The notes: a model not told the origin generated them from the sequence alone. Shown: positions 1 through 9,452, counted from the stretch's first letter. The stretch: 64,000 nucleotides of DNA from Pseudomonadota bacterium (GCA_023399465.1 JAEWPB010000095.1:1-64000), one strand, 5' to 3'. Numbers and translations: made by a program.

Positions 1-119
1 TGCCGCTCGGTGAATTCGGCACCCTGCTCAGCGCCGGCGCCATTCCGGTGATCTCCGCCTTGCTCGGCATCAAGGTCGGCGCCGAACTCAGCGTCGTCAT
101 CGATCGATTCCGCAGTTAG
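1..119 (+). CDS. mnhB: Mrp-type Na+/H+ antiporter subunit B, 3' end only
   Basis: The gene is cut by the left edge. Only the last 38 residues are visible, read in the frame starting at base 3 and ending at TAG 117-119. They contain FGTLLSAGAIPVISALLGIK followed by VGAELSVVIDRFRS, which fits the last membrane helix and tail of MnhB/MrpB. This family is a membrane subunit of the multi-subunit cation/proton antiporter. The next gene (mnhC) begins 20 bases later, so the two are evidently one operon, with further subunits expected to the left of the window. The short visible part is the main limit on the call. Confidence 0.8.
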   Translation, partial: PLGEFGTLLSAGAIPVISALLGIKVGAELSVVIDRFRS

Positions 120-139
120 CCCGGCAAGGAGATGTCACG

Positions 140-508
140 ATGGGTCTACCGGTCTCGCATATCCTTCTGGCAACCGGCTTTGCACTCGTGCTCATCGGCT
201 TCTGGGGCATTCTGATCCACGGCAACATCCTCAGGATCATCATCGGCTTTTCCCTCATCGATACCGGCATGCATATCGTCATGGTGTCGACCGGCTACAT
301 CACCGGCGGCACCGCGCCGATCATCGATCGGGCGCTGGAGCTGACGGAAGCGACTACGCGCGCGGTCGATCCCGTTCCGGCAGCCTTGGTGGTCACCGCC
401 ATCGTCATCGGCTTTTCGGTCACCGCAGTCATGCTGGCATTCGCCATCCGCCTCCACGAGGCCAGGGGAACCTTGTCGATCAGGGCGCTGACGGAGTCGA
501 AATGGTAG
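140..508 (+). CDS. mnhC: Mrp-type Na+/H+ antiporter subunit C (NuoK-like)
   Basis: This 122-residue protein has three hydrophobic segments (about 6-24, 29-49 and 77-103), as in MnhC/MrpC, a relative of complex I subunit NuoK. In these antiporters it helps form the proton path in the inner membrane. ATG 140 is preceded by a good ribosome site (AAGGAGAT). The conserved stretch GFWGILIHGNILRIIIGFSL lies near the N-terminus. The stop codon overlaps the start of the next gene by 7 bases (ATG at 502, TAG at 506-508), which suggests coupled translation. The loop after helix 2 (about 52-76) is charged and slightly longer than in short MnhC proteins. Confidence 0.88.
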   Translation: MGLPVSHILLATGFALVLIGFWGILIHGNILRIIIGFSLIDTGMHIVMVSTGYITGGTAPIIDRALELTEATTRAVDPVPAALVVTAIVIGFSVTAVMLAFAIRLHEARGTLSIRALTESKW

Positions 509-3500
509 AAGGGCTCCTCCAGCCGCTGAACATCTTCATTCTCGGCCTCGGCGGCGGGTTCCTGATCCCGCTCCTCTATCGCATCGCCAAGCCCTTGCCG
601 GCGATCGCCTTCGCGGTCGCGCTGTGCGGTATCGCCGTGCTCTCCGGCGCCAGCCTCTGGCAACTCTACCGCGGTGCGGGCGCCATCGAGATCCTTACCG
701 CGGGCAGTGTGGCGCCGTTCTCGATCAGCCTGCGCTTCGGTCCATGGGAGGGCCTGTTCGCATTCGCGACCAATATCGCCGCCCTGTTGGCCGCATGGCA
801 TCTGCGCGAGCGACTGGCCGCCGGCTATGCGTCGCTGCTGCTCTATCTGATCGTGGTGATGGGCATCAACGGCATGGTGATGACCCGCGACCTGTTCAAC
901 CTGTTCGTCTTCCTCGAGATCGTTTCCATCGGGACCTATGGCCTGCTCGGGCTCGGGCGGACGCCGGCCGCGCTCGCCGCCAGCTTCAAGTACATCATGG
1001 CGACCGTGCTTGCCTCGTCGTTCTTCCTGCTCGGCTCGGTCCTGCTCTATCACGTCACCGGCACGCTCAACATCGACGACATGGTGGCAAACCGGGCATT
1101 GATCACCGGACCGATCGGCACGACCGCGCTCCTGTTCGTGCTTGCCTGCCTGGTGCTCGAGCTCAAGCCCTTTCCGGCCAACGGTTGGGGGCTCGACGTT
1201 TATGAGACCGCGCCGAGCGGGGTTGCAGCCTTCGTGTCGGTGGGGGTCTCGGCAGGCGTTTTCTTCGCGCTGTTCAAGCTGCTGCCCCTGTTCGAGCACC
1301 ACCTCGGCCTGCTCGCGGTATCGGGCGGAGCGACCTTCCTGTTTTCCAATCTCGCCGGCTTGCGGCAAACGAAGGTCCAGAGACTGCTCGGCTATTCCTC
1401 TATCGCCCAGATGGGGTTGCTGACGCTTGCGCTGGCGGCGGTGCAGGACCTTGGCGCGGAGCCCTCCCTGCCTGTGGTGATCGGTGGCCTGTTCATCAAC
1501 CATCTGTTCGCCAAGGCAGGGCTGTTCTTCATCGCCGGAGCGATCGGGCGGGAGCGGGTGGACGACTGGTCAGGCATGGCGGCGCGCCCGCATCTGCTCT
1601 TCGTCTTCGCGCTGCTGCTGGTCGCCATTGCCGGCCTGCCGCCATTCCCCGGCTTCTGGGCCAAGTGGGAACTGGTGATGCAGCTCGCGGCCGGCGGACA
1701 ACATGTCTGGATCGCCGTCATCCTGGCGGGATCGCTGTTCGAAGCGGCCTACATGTTCCGCTGGTTCAGGCAGGCGACGCGTGAGGCTGAGGGGCAGGAG
1801 GGCGCAGAATTGCCGGCTGGCGCACTTGCGCCGGCTCTCGTGTGCGTGGTGCTGCTTGCCGGCTGCGGCTACGCGGTCGCGCAACTTGCCGGGGCAGCTT
1901 CGCTGTGGCTTTTTGCCCCGCTCTACGCAGGCGTGTTGCTTTATCTCTGCGACTGGCTTTCCGGGCGCGCTAAATGCGCGATGATGCTGATCGTCGTTGC
2001 CGTCATCGGCAACTGGCTGATCGCCGACCTTGTGGGCCTGCGGCAACTATTCGCCGTTCTGCTTCTTGCCGGAAGTCTCGTTATCGGCCTTGCCGGCTTC
2101 TACCGCAGCGATCCGCGGCCCGGCTATTATCCGTTGATGGCGGTGATGCTCCTGTCGATCGCGGGCCTGTTGCGCGCAGCGACCAGTCTCGAGTTTTTCT
2201 ACTCCTGGGAACTCATCACGCTTTCCACCTATTTCCTCATTGCACGGACACCGCGCGCGCAGGCCCAGGCCCTGCCGTTTCTGCTGTTTTCGCTTGGCTC
2301 TGCCTATTGCCTGCTGGCCGGCTTCGCCCTTGCCGCGGCCGTCAGCGGTACCACTGCCTTGTCGGCCTTTGCCGCAGCCGGGCCCGATGCGGCCCTGGCC
2401 TTTGTCCTGCTGGCCGTCGGCTTCCTCATCAAGGCAGGGGCGGCGGGCGTGCACATCTGGCTGCCGGGCGCCTATGCGGAAGCCGACGACGATCTCTCGG
2501 CGATGCTGTCGGCGGTTGTCAGCAAGGTCGCGATGTTCGGTCTGTTCATGGTCACCTATCTTGCCATTCGCTCCGCGCTAGGTCTGGAACTGGCCCATGC
2601 GATGGGCTGGATCGGCGGCCTGACGACTGTGGTCGGCGCGGTGCTGGCGCTGCGGCAGGACGACATGAAGCGGATGCTCGCCTATTCGAGCATGAGCCAG
2701 CTCGGCTACATCATCACCGCGATCGCGCTGATGAGCCATCTCGGCTGGGTGACGGCCTTCTACCTCGTCGCCAACCACCTGATGGTCAAGGGCATCCTGT
2801 TCCTGGCAGTCGCAGGGGTGATCCTGCGCACCGGCATGCGATCGATCGACGCAACCGCGGGGCTGGCCCGCGTGATGCCGTTCACGTCCGTTGCCGTTCT
2901 CGTGGCGCTGGTCTCCATGTCCGGCTTGCCGCCGCTTGCCGGTTTCGGCGGCAAATGGCTGCTGCTGAGCGCGATGATGAGCAGGGAATGGTACGGGCTG
3001 GTGGCGCTTGGGGCGCTGGCGACCTTCATCGGTTTCCTCTACATGTTCCGCCTCGGCCGTGCGTTCTTCAAAGGCGGGAATACGAGCCAGGCCGCGCACA
3101 CGGCGACGGCTGAGGCGCCGGTTGCATTGCTCCTGCCGCAATACCTTCTGATCGCGGGAATACTTGTCCTGTCGTTCTTCCCGAAGCTGGTGATGGACCC
3201 GGTCTCGGCAGCGATCGACCCCTATTTCGCCTCGACCCTGGTCTGGCAGGGCATGTCGCTGGAAATGATCTATGGATACTGGAACCCGATGCCGGTGATG
3301 GTGACTGCTGTCGTGATTGCCGCGGTCCTGTTTGCCGTGATCTGGATGGCCTACAGCCTGCGGCGGGGATCTCCGCGGTCGACCGGTCCGGTCGGGCTCC
3401 ACGGCTTCTATCGCCCGCTTCTTGAAGCCGTCTCTCCGCCGGTTGCCATCGCCTTCTGGGACGGCATCGCGGCACTGATGGGTGCCGCCGGAGAGGGAGT

Positions 3501-3612
3501 GCGCAGGATCTATACCGGCAACGGCCAGACCTATGTGCTCTATGTGCTCTACTTCGTCGCCGCCGTCTGCCTGGCCGGTACCTACGGCCCGACCGGCGTC
3601 TTCCTGCCCTAG
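502..3612 (+). CDS. mnhD: Fused double proton-channel subunit (MnhD/MnhA-like, two antiporter modules)
   Basis: This 1036-residue, almost wholly hydrophobic protein has two copies of the proton-translocating antiporter module (NuoL/M/N, MrpA/D family). Module 1 covers about 1-500 and module 2 about 510-920, followed by extra C-terminal helices. Each has a buried-lysine helix: LVLELKPFPANGW in the first and VGFLIKAGAAGVHIWLPGAY in the second. Each also has the conserved RLLGYSSIAQMG / RMLAYSSMSQLG helix. Most Mrp systems encode one module per gene, so this looks like a fusion of two adjacent mnhD-type genes. It overlaps mnhC by 7 bases at the start. At its end it shares the palindrome CTAG with the convergent hydrolase gene (4-base tail-to-tail overlap). 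Function as a cation/H+ antiporter subunit is inferred from family and operon. Confidence 0.85.
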   Translation: MVEGLLQPLNIFILGLGGGFLIPLLYRIAKPLPAIAFAVALCGIAVLSGASLWQLYRGAGAIEILTAGSVAPFSISLRFGPWEGLFAFATNIAALLAAWHLRERLAAGYASLLLYLIVVMGINGMVMTRDLFNLFVFLEIVSIGTYGLLGLGRTPAALAASFKYIMATVLASSFFLLGSVLLYHVTGTLNIDDMVANRALITGPIGTTALLFVLACLVLELKPFPANGWGLDVYETAPSGVAAFVSVGVSAGVFFALFKLLPLFEHHLGLLAVSGGATFLFSNLAGLRQTKVQRLLGYSSIAQMGLLTLALAAVQDLGAEPSLPVVIGGLFINHLFAKAGLFFIAGAIGRERVDDWSGMAARPHLLFVFALLLVAIAGLPPFPGFWAKWELVMQLAAGGQHVWIAVILAGSLFEAAYMFRWFRQATREAEGQEGAELPAGALAPALVCVVLLAGCGYAVAQLAGAASLWLFAPLYAGVLLYLCDWLSGRAKCAMMLIVVAVIGNWLIADLVGLRQLFAVLLLAGSLVIGLAGFYRSDPRPGYYPLMAVMLLSIAGLLRAATSLEFFYSWELITLSTYFLIARTPRAQAQALPFLLFSLGSAYCLLAGFALAAAVSGTTALSAFAAAGPDAALAFVLLAVGFLIKAGAAGVHIWLPGAYAEADDDLSAMLSAVVSKVAMFGLFMVTYLAIRSALGLELAHAMGWIGGLTTVVGAVLALRQDDMKRMLAYSSMSQLGYIITAIALMSHLGWVTAFYLVANHLMVKGILFLAVAGVILRTGMRSIDATAGLARVMPFTSVAVLVALVSMSGLPPLAGFGGKWLLLSAMMSREWYGLVALGALATFIGFLYMFRLGRAFFKGGNTSQAAHTATAEAPVALLLPQYLLIAGILVLSFFPKLVMDPVSAAIDPYFASTLVWQGMSLEMIYGYWNPMPVMVTAVVIAAVLFAVIWMAYSLRRGSPRSTGPVGLHGFYRPLLEAVSPPVAIAFWDGIAALMGAAGEGVRRIYTGNGQTYVLYVLYFVAAVCLAGTYGPTGVFLP

Positions 3613-4748
3613 CGACCGGCCACGACGTTGGCCACCCCGCCGATAAGCCGGCTCGGAAGGAAGACGACCAGCGATGCCGTTCCTTCTATCACCGCGGAGC
3701 CACTGGCCAGTACGGTGTTGTTGTCGGTGGTGGCGTCGTCTTCGAGAATGCGGCGCATCAGGTCGTTGTTGCTGACGAGGTCCATCAGCGTTTCGGAACT
3801 GGCGAAGACGTTGTGAGTGCCGCCACTGACATCCGACACGTCGAGCACGGCGATATCCTCCGCCTGCAGCAGGGCGATGTCCGCACCGCTGCCGACGCGG
3901 GGATGGCCGCCGGCTATGCGTTCGGAAACGACAAGCGCCCGGTCGCGGCGCGATACGAGGATGGTGAACGGCAGCGGGATCTGGCCGATGTCTCGCACCT
4001 GGCTCTGGAAAACGTCGAGGTCGATGTCGGGTGCGGCAAGCACGACGCCGCCGAGCCTTTTCAGGTAGCGCTGCTGGCCGCTGATGGCGAGATCGCGCAG
4101 CGCTTCCATGACGACGTAAGCGCCCATCGAGTGGCCGGCGATGACGATCCGCGTTGCCTTCGTCTGCGCGGCGATCTTGATCGTCTCGGCCAGGCCGCGA
4201 CGGGCGACGAGCGCGCTGTCGCGGTCGAAGACGTAAAGCGGTACCGCGCCGCCCGAAGGCCAGGCATAGAGCAGCGACACCGACTTCAGATCGTAGTCGT
4301 GAACGATCTGGGCATTGCGGAAGATGCTGTCGGCAAAATTGTTGTTGTAGCCGTGCACGAAGATGAAGATCTCGCGCTCGTCGGGCGGCCGGCGCATCAG
4401 CGCGGCGTCGAGTTGGGCGATGAATTGCTGCCTGCCGGCAATATCCTCGAAAGTCCGGGCGGTGAAATGCCGGGCAGGATCGGCTATTCCGCCGGTTGTC
4501 TCGACCATGCCCGGGACATGCCGCTGCGGAATGCCGATGTCGAACTTGGCAAAGTTCAGTTGCAGCGCCCGTTCCGTCGAGAAGGGCTGCGCCGGGTTTT
4601 CCGTGCGGGCGCGTGAGGTGGCGACGAAGACCGGGACGGTCGCGCTCGGCTCGCCGCCCTCGGATCCGATGCCGAGGCCGGCACGGCCGGCGCATCCGGA
4701 GAGCAGGACCAGCGCGGCAAGCACGACGAACAACTTCTTGGGCAGCAT
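3609..4748 (-). CDS. Alpha/beta hydrolase lipoprotein, DUF900 family
   Basis: This 379-residue protein belongs to the DUF900 alpha/beta hydrolases. I start it at ATG 4748, because that gives a textbook lipoprotein signal (hydrophobic stretch, then LLSGC with Cys19); longer in-frame starts add an implausible leader. The visible family marks are IFIFVHGYNNNF (about 127-138), whose His-Gly forms the oxyanion region, and the nucleophile elbow GHSMG (Ser207). An Asp in AAPDIDLDVF and a His in GGTHNVF could complete the triad. It is probably anchored in the envelope. The substrate is unknown for this family. It converges on the antiporter gene with a 4-base overlap and is not part of that operon. 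Confidence 0.85.
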   Translation of the reverse strand: MLPKKLFVVLAALVLLSGCAGRAGLGIGSEGGEPSATVPVFVATSRARTENPAQPFSTERALQLNFAKFDIGIPQRHVPGMVETTGGIADPARHFTARTFEDIAGRQQFIAQLDAALMRRPPDEREIFIFVHGYNNNFADSIFRNAQIVHDYDLKSVSLLYAWPSGGAVPLYVFDRDSALVARRGLAETIKIAAQTKATRIVIAGHSMGAYVVMEALRDLAISGQQRYLKRLGGVVLAAPDIDLDVFQSQVRDIGQIPLPFTILVSRRDRALVVSERIAGGHPRVGSGADIALLQAEDIAVLDVSDVSGGTHNVFASSETLMDLVSNNDLMRRILEDDATTDNNTVLASGSAVIEGTASLVVFLPSRLIGGVANVVAGR

Positions 4749-4852
4749 GATCCGGCTCTGAATCAGTGGTTCGGAATGACTAAATTTAGAGCAGCAAATC
4801 CTCGCTGGTACAACTGGGCAAGCTGGGCACGCCTGTGATTTTACAAAATAGC

Positions 4853-4864
4853 TATATCGATATA
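4853..4864. promoter_or_regulatory. 12-bp AT-rich palindrome between divergent genes
   Basis: TATATCGATATA is a perfect palindrome in the 251-bp gap between the hydrolase (minus) and the first amino-acid permease (plus). It sits in the only AT-rich patch of the gap, close to a TATATAAAG stretch that could be a -10 region. It could be an operator or simply part of promoter DNA. I found no FNR/Anr-type box (TTGAT-N4-ATCAA) here, which one might expect if the arginine genes were oxygen controlled. Confidence 0.3.
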
Positions 4865-4999
4865 CGCTTATATAAAGGAATGCATGGGCTTGTCGGGGCG
4901 CTGTGCTGATCACAAGGCAATTCGAGTGACATTACTGTAGATACGTGCCGGAGCATTGGCTGTCGGTATCTTTCCTTGTTGTTGCCGCGCGGGGGCGCC

Positions 5000-6430
5000 A
5001 TGGTTTCCGAGTCCAATCAGAAATTCTCCGTCTGGACATTGATGGCGATGGTGGTCGGATCGATGGTCGGGGCCGGCATCTTTTCGCTGCCCCAGGCCTT
5101 CGGGCGCGCGACCGGGCCATTCGGCGCGATGATCGCCTGGTCGATTGCCGGCCTCGGCATGCTCATGCTTGCCTTCGTCTTCCAGACCCTGTCGCGTCGC
5201 AAGCCGGATCTCGATGCCGGGATCTATGCCTATGCTGAGGTCGGGTTCGGCAACTATCTCGGCTTTCTTTCCGCGCTCGGCTACTGGTCGGCGGCATGCC
5301 TGGGCAACGTCTCCTATTTCATCCTGATCAACTCGACACTCGGGCTGTTCTTCCCGATTTTCGGTGACGGCAATACGCCGGTCGCGCTCGTGTTTTCGTC
5401 GGTGTTGCTCTGGGTCACCCATACGATGATCCTGCGCGGCATCCGCGAGGCTGCGGCGATCAATACGATTGTCACTTTCGCGAAGATCATCCCGATCCTC
5501 CTCTTCATCGTCATGGCCGCCATCGGGTTCAAGGCCGGCATTTTTGCCGAGAACTTCTGGGGCGGGGAGAAGGTCAATGTCGCCAATGTCGCATCGCAGG
5601 TGCGGGCGACGATGCTGGTCACGGTCTTCGTCTTCGTCGGGATCGAGGGCGCCAGTGTCTTCTCGCGCTACGCTCGCCGGCGCTCCGATGTCGGCATAGC
5701 CACGCTCGCCGGCTTCCTCGGCGTCCTGTGCATGTTGGTGCTGGTCACCATCCTGTCCTACGGCATCCTGCTTCGGCCGGAACTCGCGGCACTGCGCAAC
5801 CCTTCGATGGCGGGCGTGCTGGAACAGGTGGTCGGGCCGTGGGGAGCGGTTTTCGTCAGCCTAGGACTGCTTGTTTCCGTCGCCGGCGCCTACCTGTCTT
5901 GGGTGCTGCTGGCCGCGGAAATCCTCTTCTATGCCGCGAAATTCGACACGATGCCGCGTTTCCTGGCCTACGAGAACCGCAACGGTGTTCCCTCGAATGC
6001 GCTGTGGCTGACCAATCTCGTGGTGCAGTGCTTCCTGATCGTGACGTTGTTTGCGCAATACGCCTTCCGGATGGCGCTGGAACTGACAAGCTCGATGATC
6101 CTGATCCCGTATCTGCTGGTCGCCGCCTATGGCGTCAAGCTCGTCTGGACGCGCGAGACCTACGATGTCGATCCCTCGGGCTACCGGGGGGACGTGGTGC
6201 GCTCCACCATCGCGCTCATCTATACCGCGGGGCTGATCTATGCCGCCGGCGTGCAGCATCTGCTGTTGTCCGCGGCGATCTACGGTCCCGGCACCATCCT
6301 CTTCATCATCGCCCGGCGCGAGCAGGGCGAGAGAGTATTCACGCCGCTGGAGACGGTAATGTTCGCGGTGGTCGCGGTCGGCGCGGTCGTTGCGATCTAT
6401 GGGGTTGCGACCGGTGTCATAGCCATTTGA
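5000..6430 (+). CDS. APC-family basic amino acid/polyamine antiporter (ArcD-like), copy 1
   Basis: This 476-residue inner-membrane transporter of the amino acid-polyamine-organocation family has about 12 helices. The N-terminal substrate-binding signature GSMVGAGIFSLP is present near residues 17-28. I choose ATG 5000 rather than 4976 because it aligns exactly with the start of its paralogue downstream (MVSESNQKFS versus MTSGTTQKFS) and follows a G-rich ribosome site. The close relation to the second copy, and the arginine deiminase gene after that, suggest arginine/ornithine (or agmatine/putrescine) exchange. Substrate is inferred, not proven. The 244-bp gap to the next permease suggests separate control. 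Confidence 0.85.
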   Translation: MVSESNQKFSVWTLMAMVVGSMVGAGIFSLPQAFGRATGPFGAMIAWSIAGLGMLMLAFVFQTLSRRKPDLDAGIYAYAEVGFGNYLGFLSALGYWSAACLGNVSYFILINSTLGLFFPIFGDGNTPVALVFSSVLLWVTHTMILRGIREAAAINTIVTFAKIIPILLFIVMAAIGFKAGIFAENFWGGEKVNVANVASQVRATMLVTVFVFVGIEGASVFSRYARRRSDVGIATLAGFLGVLCMLVLVTILSYGILLRPELAALRNPSMAGVLEQVVGPWGAVFVSLGLLVSVAGAYLSWVLLAAEILFYAAKFDTMPRFLAYENRNGVPSNALWLTNLVVQCFLIVTLFAQYAFRMALELTSSMILIPYLLVAAYGVKLVWTRETYDVDPSGYRGDVVRSTIALIYTAGLIYAAGVQHLLLSAAIYGPGTILFIIARREQGERVFTPLETVMFAVVAVGAVVAIYGVATGVIAI

Positions 6431-6674
6431 TGCCTGGGCAATACCCGAATGGATGACGTGATTATGTCCAAAACAGCAACTAGTATCCGAATTGTCGGAA
6501 CTACTTCATTAACTTAGAGAAATATACATGGCGTGGCAGGGTGGGACTGCGGGATGGCTTTTCAAGCCGATCACCGCACGGGCCTTGACGGCACCATAGT
6601 TTGGCGTGCGGGGGCCGAGCGTTCATTCGGCTATGAGCCCCTGAAAACCTGGATACCGTGTTTGAGGTGGTGTT

Positions 6675-8108
6675 ATGACGTCAGGAACCACGCAGAAATT
6701 CTCGCTGTTTGCGCTCACCGCCATGGTCGTCGGGTCGATGGTCGGGGCGGGCATCTTCTCCCTGCCGCGCACTTTCGGCAACGCCACCGGACCGTTCGGA
6801 GCCATCATCGCATGGTGTATCGCGGGCGGCGGCATGTATATGCTGGCCCGGGTGTTCCAGGCGCTGGCGGAACGCAAGCCGGATCTCGATGCCGGTGTCT
6901 ACGCCTATGCCCGGGCCGGCTTCGGCGACTATCCCGGCTTCCTCTCGGCCTTCGGCTACTGGATCGGCAGCTGCATCGGCAACGTGTCCTACTGGGTACT
7001 GATCAAGTCGACGCTCGGGCAGTTCTTCCCGGTCTTCGGCGACGGCAACACGGTGGTCGCCATCCTGGTGGCCTCGGTCGGCATCTGGCTGTTCCATTTT
7101 ATGATCCTGAAAGGCGTCCAGCAGGCCGCCTTCATCAACACGGTGGTCACGGTCGCCAAGGTGGTGCCGATCATCGTCTTCATCATCATCCTGTTCTTCG
7201 CCTTCAAGCTCGACCTGTTCCGCGCCAATTTCTGGGGCGGCGAGGGGATGCCGACGACGAGCCTGCTCGAGCAGGTCCGGGCGACGATGCTGGCCACGGT
7301 CTTCGTCTTCATCGGAATCGAGGGCGCCAGCAACTACTCGCGCTATGCGCGGACGCGCGCCGATGTCGGCACCGCCACGATCATGGGCTTCATCGGGGTC
7401 AGCGCGCTGATGGTGCTTGTCACGCTGCTGCCCTATGCGGTCATGCAACGGCCGGAAATCGCCGCCTTGAACCAGCCGTCGATGGCCGGGGTACTGGCGG
7501 CGGTGGTCGGCCCCTGGGGCGCGGTGTTCATCAGCATCGGCGTCATCGTCTCGGTGCTCGGCGCCTATCTCGCCTGGTCGCTGGTCTGTGCCGAAGTGCT
7601 CTTCGTTGCCTCCAGCACCCGGGATATGCCCCGGGTGTTCGGCACGGAAAACCGCAACAACGTCCCGGCGGCCGCGCTGTGGCTGACCAACATCATCGTG
7701 CAGCTGTTCGTGATCAGCACCTACTGGTCGCAGGATGCCTTCGCGCTGATGTTGAACCTCACCAGCTCCATGTCGCTGATCCCCTACCTGTTCGTCGCGG
7801 CCTACGGTTTTCTGATTGCGCGGCGCGGCGAGACCTACGAGGTCCGGCCGGATCAGCGTCGTCGCGACCTGATCATCGCCGGCATCGCCGCGATCTACAC
7901 GATCTTCATGGTCGTCGCCGGCGGCATGAAATTCATTCTCCTGTCCGCGCTTCTCTATGCCCCCGGCACGATCCTCTACTTCTGGGCGCGACGGGAGCAG
8001 GGCAAGCAGATCTTCAATTCAACCGTGGAATGGCTGGTCTTCGCCGCCGCGGTGATCGGCTGCATCGCCGCGATCATAGGTCTGGCGACCGGCAGTCTGA
8101 CAATCTGA
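6675..8108 (+). CDS. APC-family arginine/ornithine-type antiporter (ArcD-like), copy 2
   Basis: This 477-residue paralogue of the preceding gene matches it along its whole length. Shared stretches include AMVVGSMVGAGIFSLP near the N-terminus, VFVFIGIEGASNYSRYAR versus VFVFVGIEGASVFSRYAR mid-protein, and YAPGTILYFWARREQGK near the end. It ends 23 bases before arginine deiminase and is probably co-transcribed with it. In the arginine deiminase pathway such a carrier imports arginine in exchange for ornithine without energy cost, and that is the likely role here. Translation starts at ATG 6675. The tandem copies probably arose by duplication and may now differ in substrate or control. Confidence 0.87.
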   Translation: MTSGTTQKFSLFALTAMVVGSMVGAGIFSLPRTFGNATGPFGAIIAWCIAGGGMYMLARVFQALAERKPDLDAGVYAYARAGFGDYPGFLSAFGYWIGSCIGNVSYWVLIKSTLGQFFPVFGDGNTVVAILVASVGIWLFHFMILKGVQQAAFINTVVTVAKVVPIIVFIIILFFAFKLDLFRANFWGGEGMPTTSLLEQVRATMLATVFVFIGIEGASNYSRYARTRADVGTATIMGFIGVSALMVLVTLLPYAVMQRPEIAALNQPSMAGVLAAVVGPWGAVFISIGVIVSVLGAYLAWSLVCAEVLFVASSTRDMPRVFGTENRNNVPAAALWLTNIIVQLFVISTYWSQDAFALMLNLTSSMSLIPYLFVAAYGFLIARRGETYEVRPDQRRRDLIIAGIAAIYTIFMVVAGGMKFILLSALLYAPGTILYFWARREQGKQIFNSTVEWLVFAAAVIGCIAAIIGLATGSLTI

Positions 8109-8131
8109 CACTCTGAAAAGGAGGAAATCGC

Positions 8132-9382
8132 ATGTCTTCTGACACCAACGAGGCATTTGGCGTCCATTCCGAAGTCGGGCAGTTGCGCAAGGTCTTGGTC
8201 TGCGCTCCCGGCCGGGCCCATCAGCGCCTGACGCCCAGCAATTGCGACGAACTGCTTTTCGATGATGTGCTGTGGGTCGACAACGCCAAGCGCGATCACT
8301 TCGATTTCATCACCAAGATGCGCGACCGCGGCATCGAGGTGCTGGAGATGCACAATCTGCTCGCCGAGACGGTCGCCGTTCCGGAGGCGAAAAAGTGGAT
8401 CCTCGACAATCAGGTCGTCCCCGATCAGGTCGGGCTCGGGCTGGTGGACGAGATCCGCAGCTACCTCGAGGGCCTGTCCAACCGCGAACTGGCGGAAACG
8501 CTGATCGGCGGCCTGTCGACCTTCGAATTCCCGGAAAGCCATGGCGGCGAGATGCTGAAGCTGGTGCGCGAGGCTGCCGGCGTGACCGAATACCTGCTGC
8601 CGCCGTTGCCCAACACACTCTACACCCGTGACACCACCTGCTGGATCTACGGCGGCGTCACCTTGAATCCGCTCTACTGGCCGGCGCGTCACGAGGAGAC
8701 CATCCTCACGACCTCGATCTACAAGTTCCACCCCGATTTCGCCGGGAAGGTCAATGTCTGGTGGGGTGACCCGCTCAAGGACCATGGCCTCGCGACGTTG
8801 GAGGGAGGGGACGTCATGCCGATCGGCAAGGGCAACGTGCTCATCGGCATGAGCGAGCGCACGTCGCGCCAGGCGATCAGCCAGCTGGCCGCCACCCTGT
8901 TCGAGAAGGGCGCGGCCGAGCGGGTGATCGTCGCGGCCATGCCGAAGCTGCGGGCGGCCATGCATCTCGACACCGTCTTCACCTTCGCTGATCGCGATTG
9001 CGTGCTGATCTATCCCGACATCGTCGACAGCATCCAGGCGTTCTCCTATCGCCCGGATGGCAAGGGCGGGCTCGAACTGCACAAGGACAAGGGAACCTTC
9101 GTCGAAACCGTGCGTGATGCGCTGGGACTGAAGAAAATGCGCGTCGTCCAGACGGGAGGCAACGACTACATGCGCGAGCGCACGCAGTGGGACAGCGGTG
9201 CGAACCTCGTCTGCGCCTCGCCCGGCGTGGTCTTTGCCTATGACCGGAACACCTACACCAATACGCTGCTGCGCAAGGAGGGCATCGAGGTCATCACCAT
9301 CACCGGCGCCGAGCTTGGGCGCGGGCGCGGTGGCGGTCACTGCATGACATGCCCGATCGTTCGCGACGCCGTCGACTATTGA
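8132..9382 (+). CDS. arcA: Arginine deiminase
   Basis: This 416-residue enzyme converts arginine to citrulline and ammonia, the first step of the arginine deiminase pathway. Family marks are all visible: the N-terminal FGVHSEVGQLRKVLVCAPG, the TLEGGDVMPIG substrate-binding segment, MHLDTVFTF with the catalytic His and Asp, and GRGRGGGHCMTCPIVRD with the catalytic Cys close to the C-terminus. Length is normal. A strong ribosome site (AAAGGAGGAAAT) precedes ATG 8132. It follows the second antiporter by 23 bases, which supports a joint arginine uptake and catabolism function. Ornithine carbamoyltransferase (arcB) and carbamate kinase (arcC) do not follow, so either they lie elsewhere or the system serves acid or ammonia balance rather than ATP gain. 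Confidence 0.95.
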   Translation: MSSDTNEAFGVHSEVGQLRKVLVCAPGRAHQRLTPSNCDELLFDDVLWVDNAKRDHFDFITKMRDRGIEVLEMHNLLAETVAVPEAKKWILDNQVVPDQVGLGLVDEIRSYLEGLSNRELAETLIGGLSTFEFPESHGGEMLKLVREAAGVTEYLLPPLPNTLYTRDTTCWIYGGVTLNPLYWPARHEETILTTSIYKFHPDFAGKVNVWWGDPLKDHGLATLEGGDVMPIGKGNVLIGMSERTSRQAISQLAATLFEKGAAERVIVAAMPKLRAAMHLDTVFTFADRDCVLIYPDIVDSIQAFSYRPDGKGGLELHKDKGTFVETVRDALGLKKMRVVQTGGNDYMRERTQWDSGANLVCASPGVVFAYDRNTYTNTLLRKEGIEVITITGAELGRGRGGGHCMTCPIVRDAVDY

Positions 9383-9452
9383 TCGAGTATCCGTGTTTCG
9401 AGCGGGCGTACGGCGAGAGCCGTGCGCCACGCGTGTATCGAGGTGGAACATC

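Noticed and set aside
295..1503. Long antisense frame opposite mnhC and the antiporter fusion gene
   Set aside because: It is Glu-, Arg- and Gln-rich low-complexity sequence typical of the reverse strand of GC-rich coding DNA. Similar long frames opposite zwf, edd, cbrA and acsA were left out for the same reason.
4749..6674. FNR/Anr box upstream of the arginine genes
   Set aside because: No TTGAT-N4-ATCAA-like site was found in either upstream gap (4749-4999 or 6431-6674).
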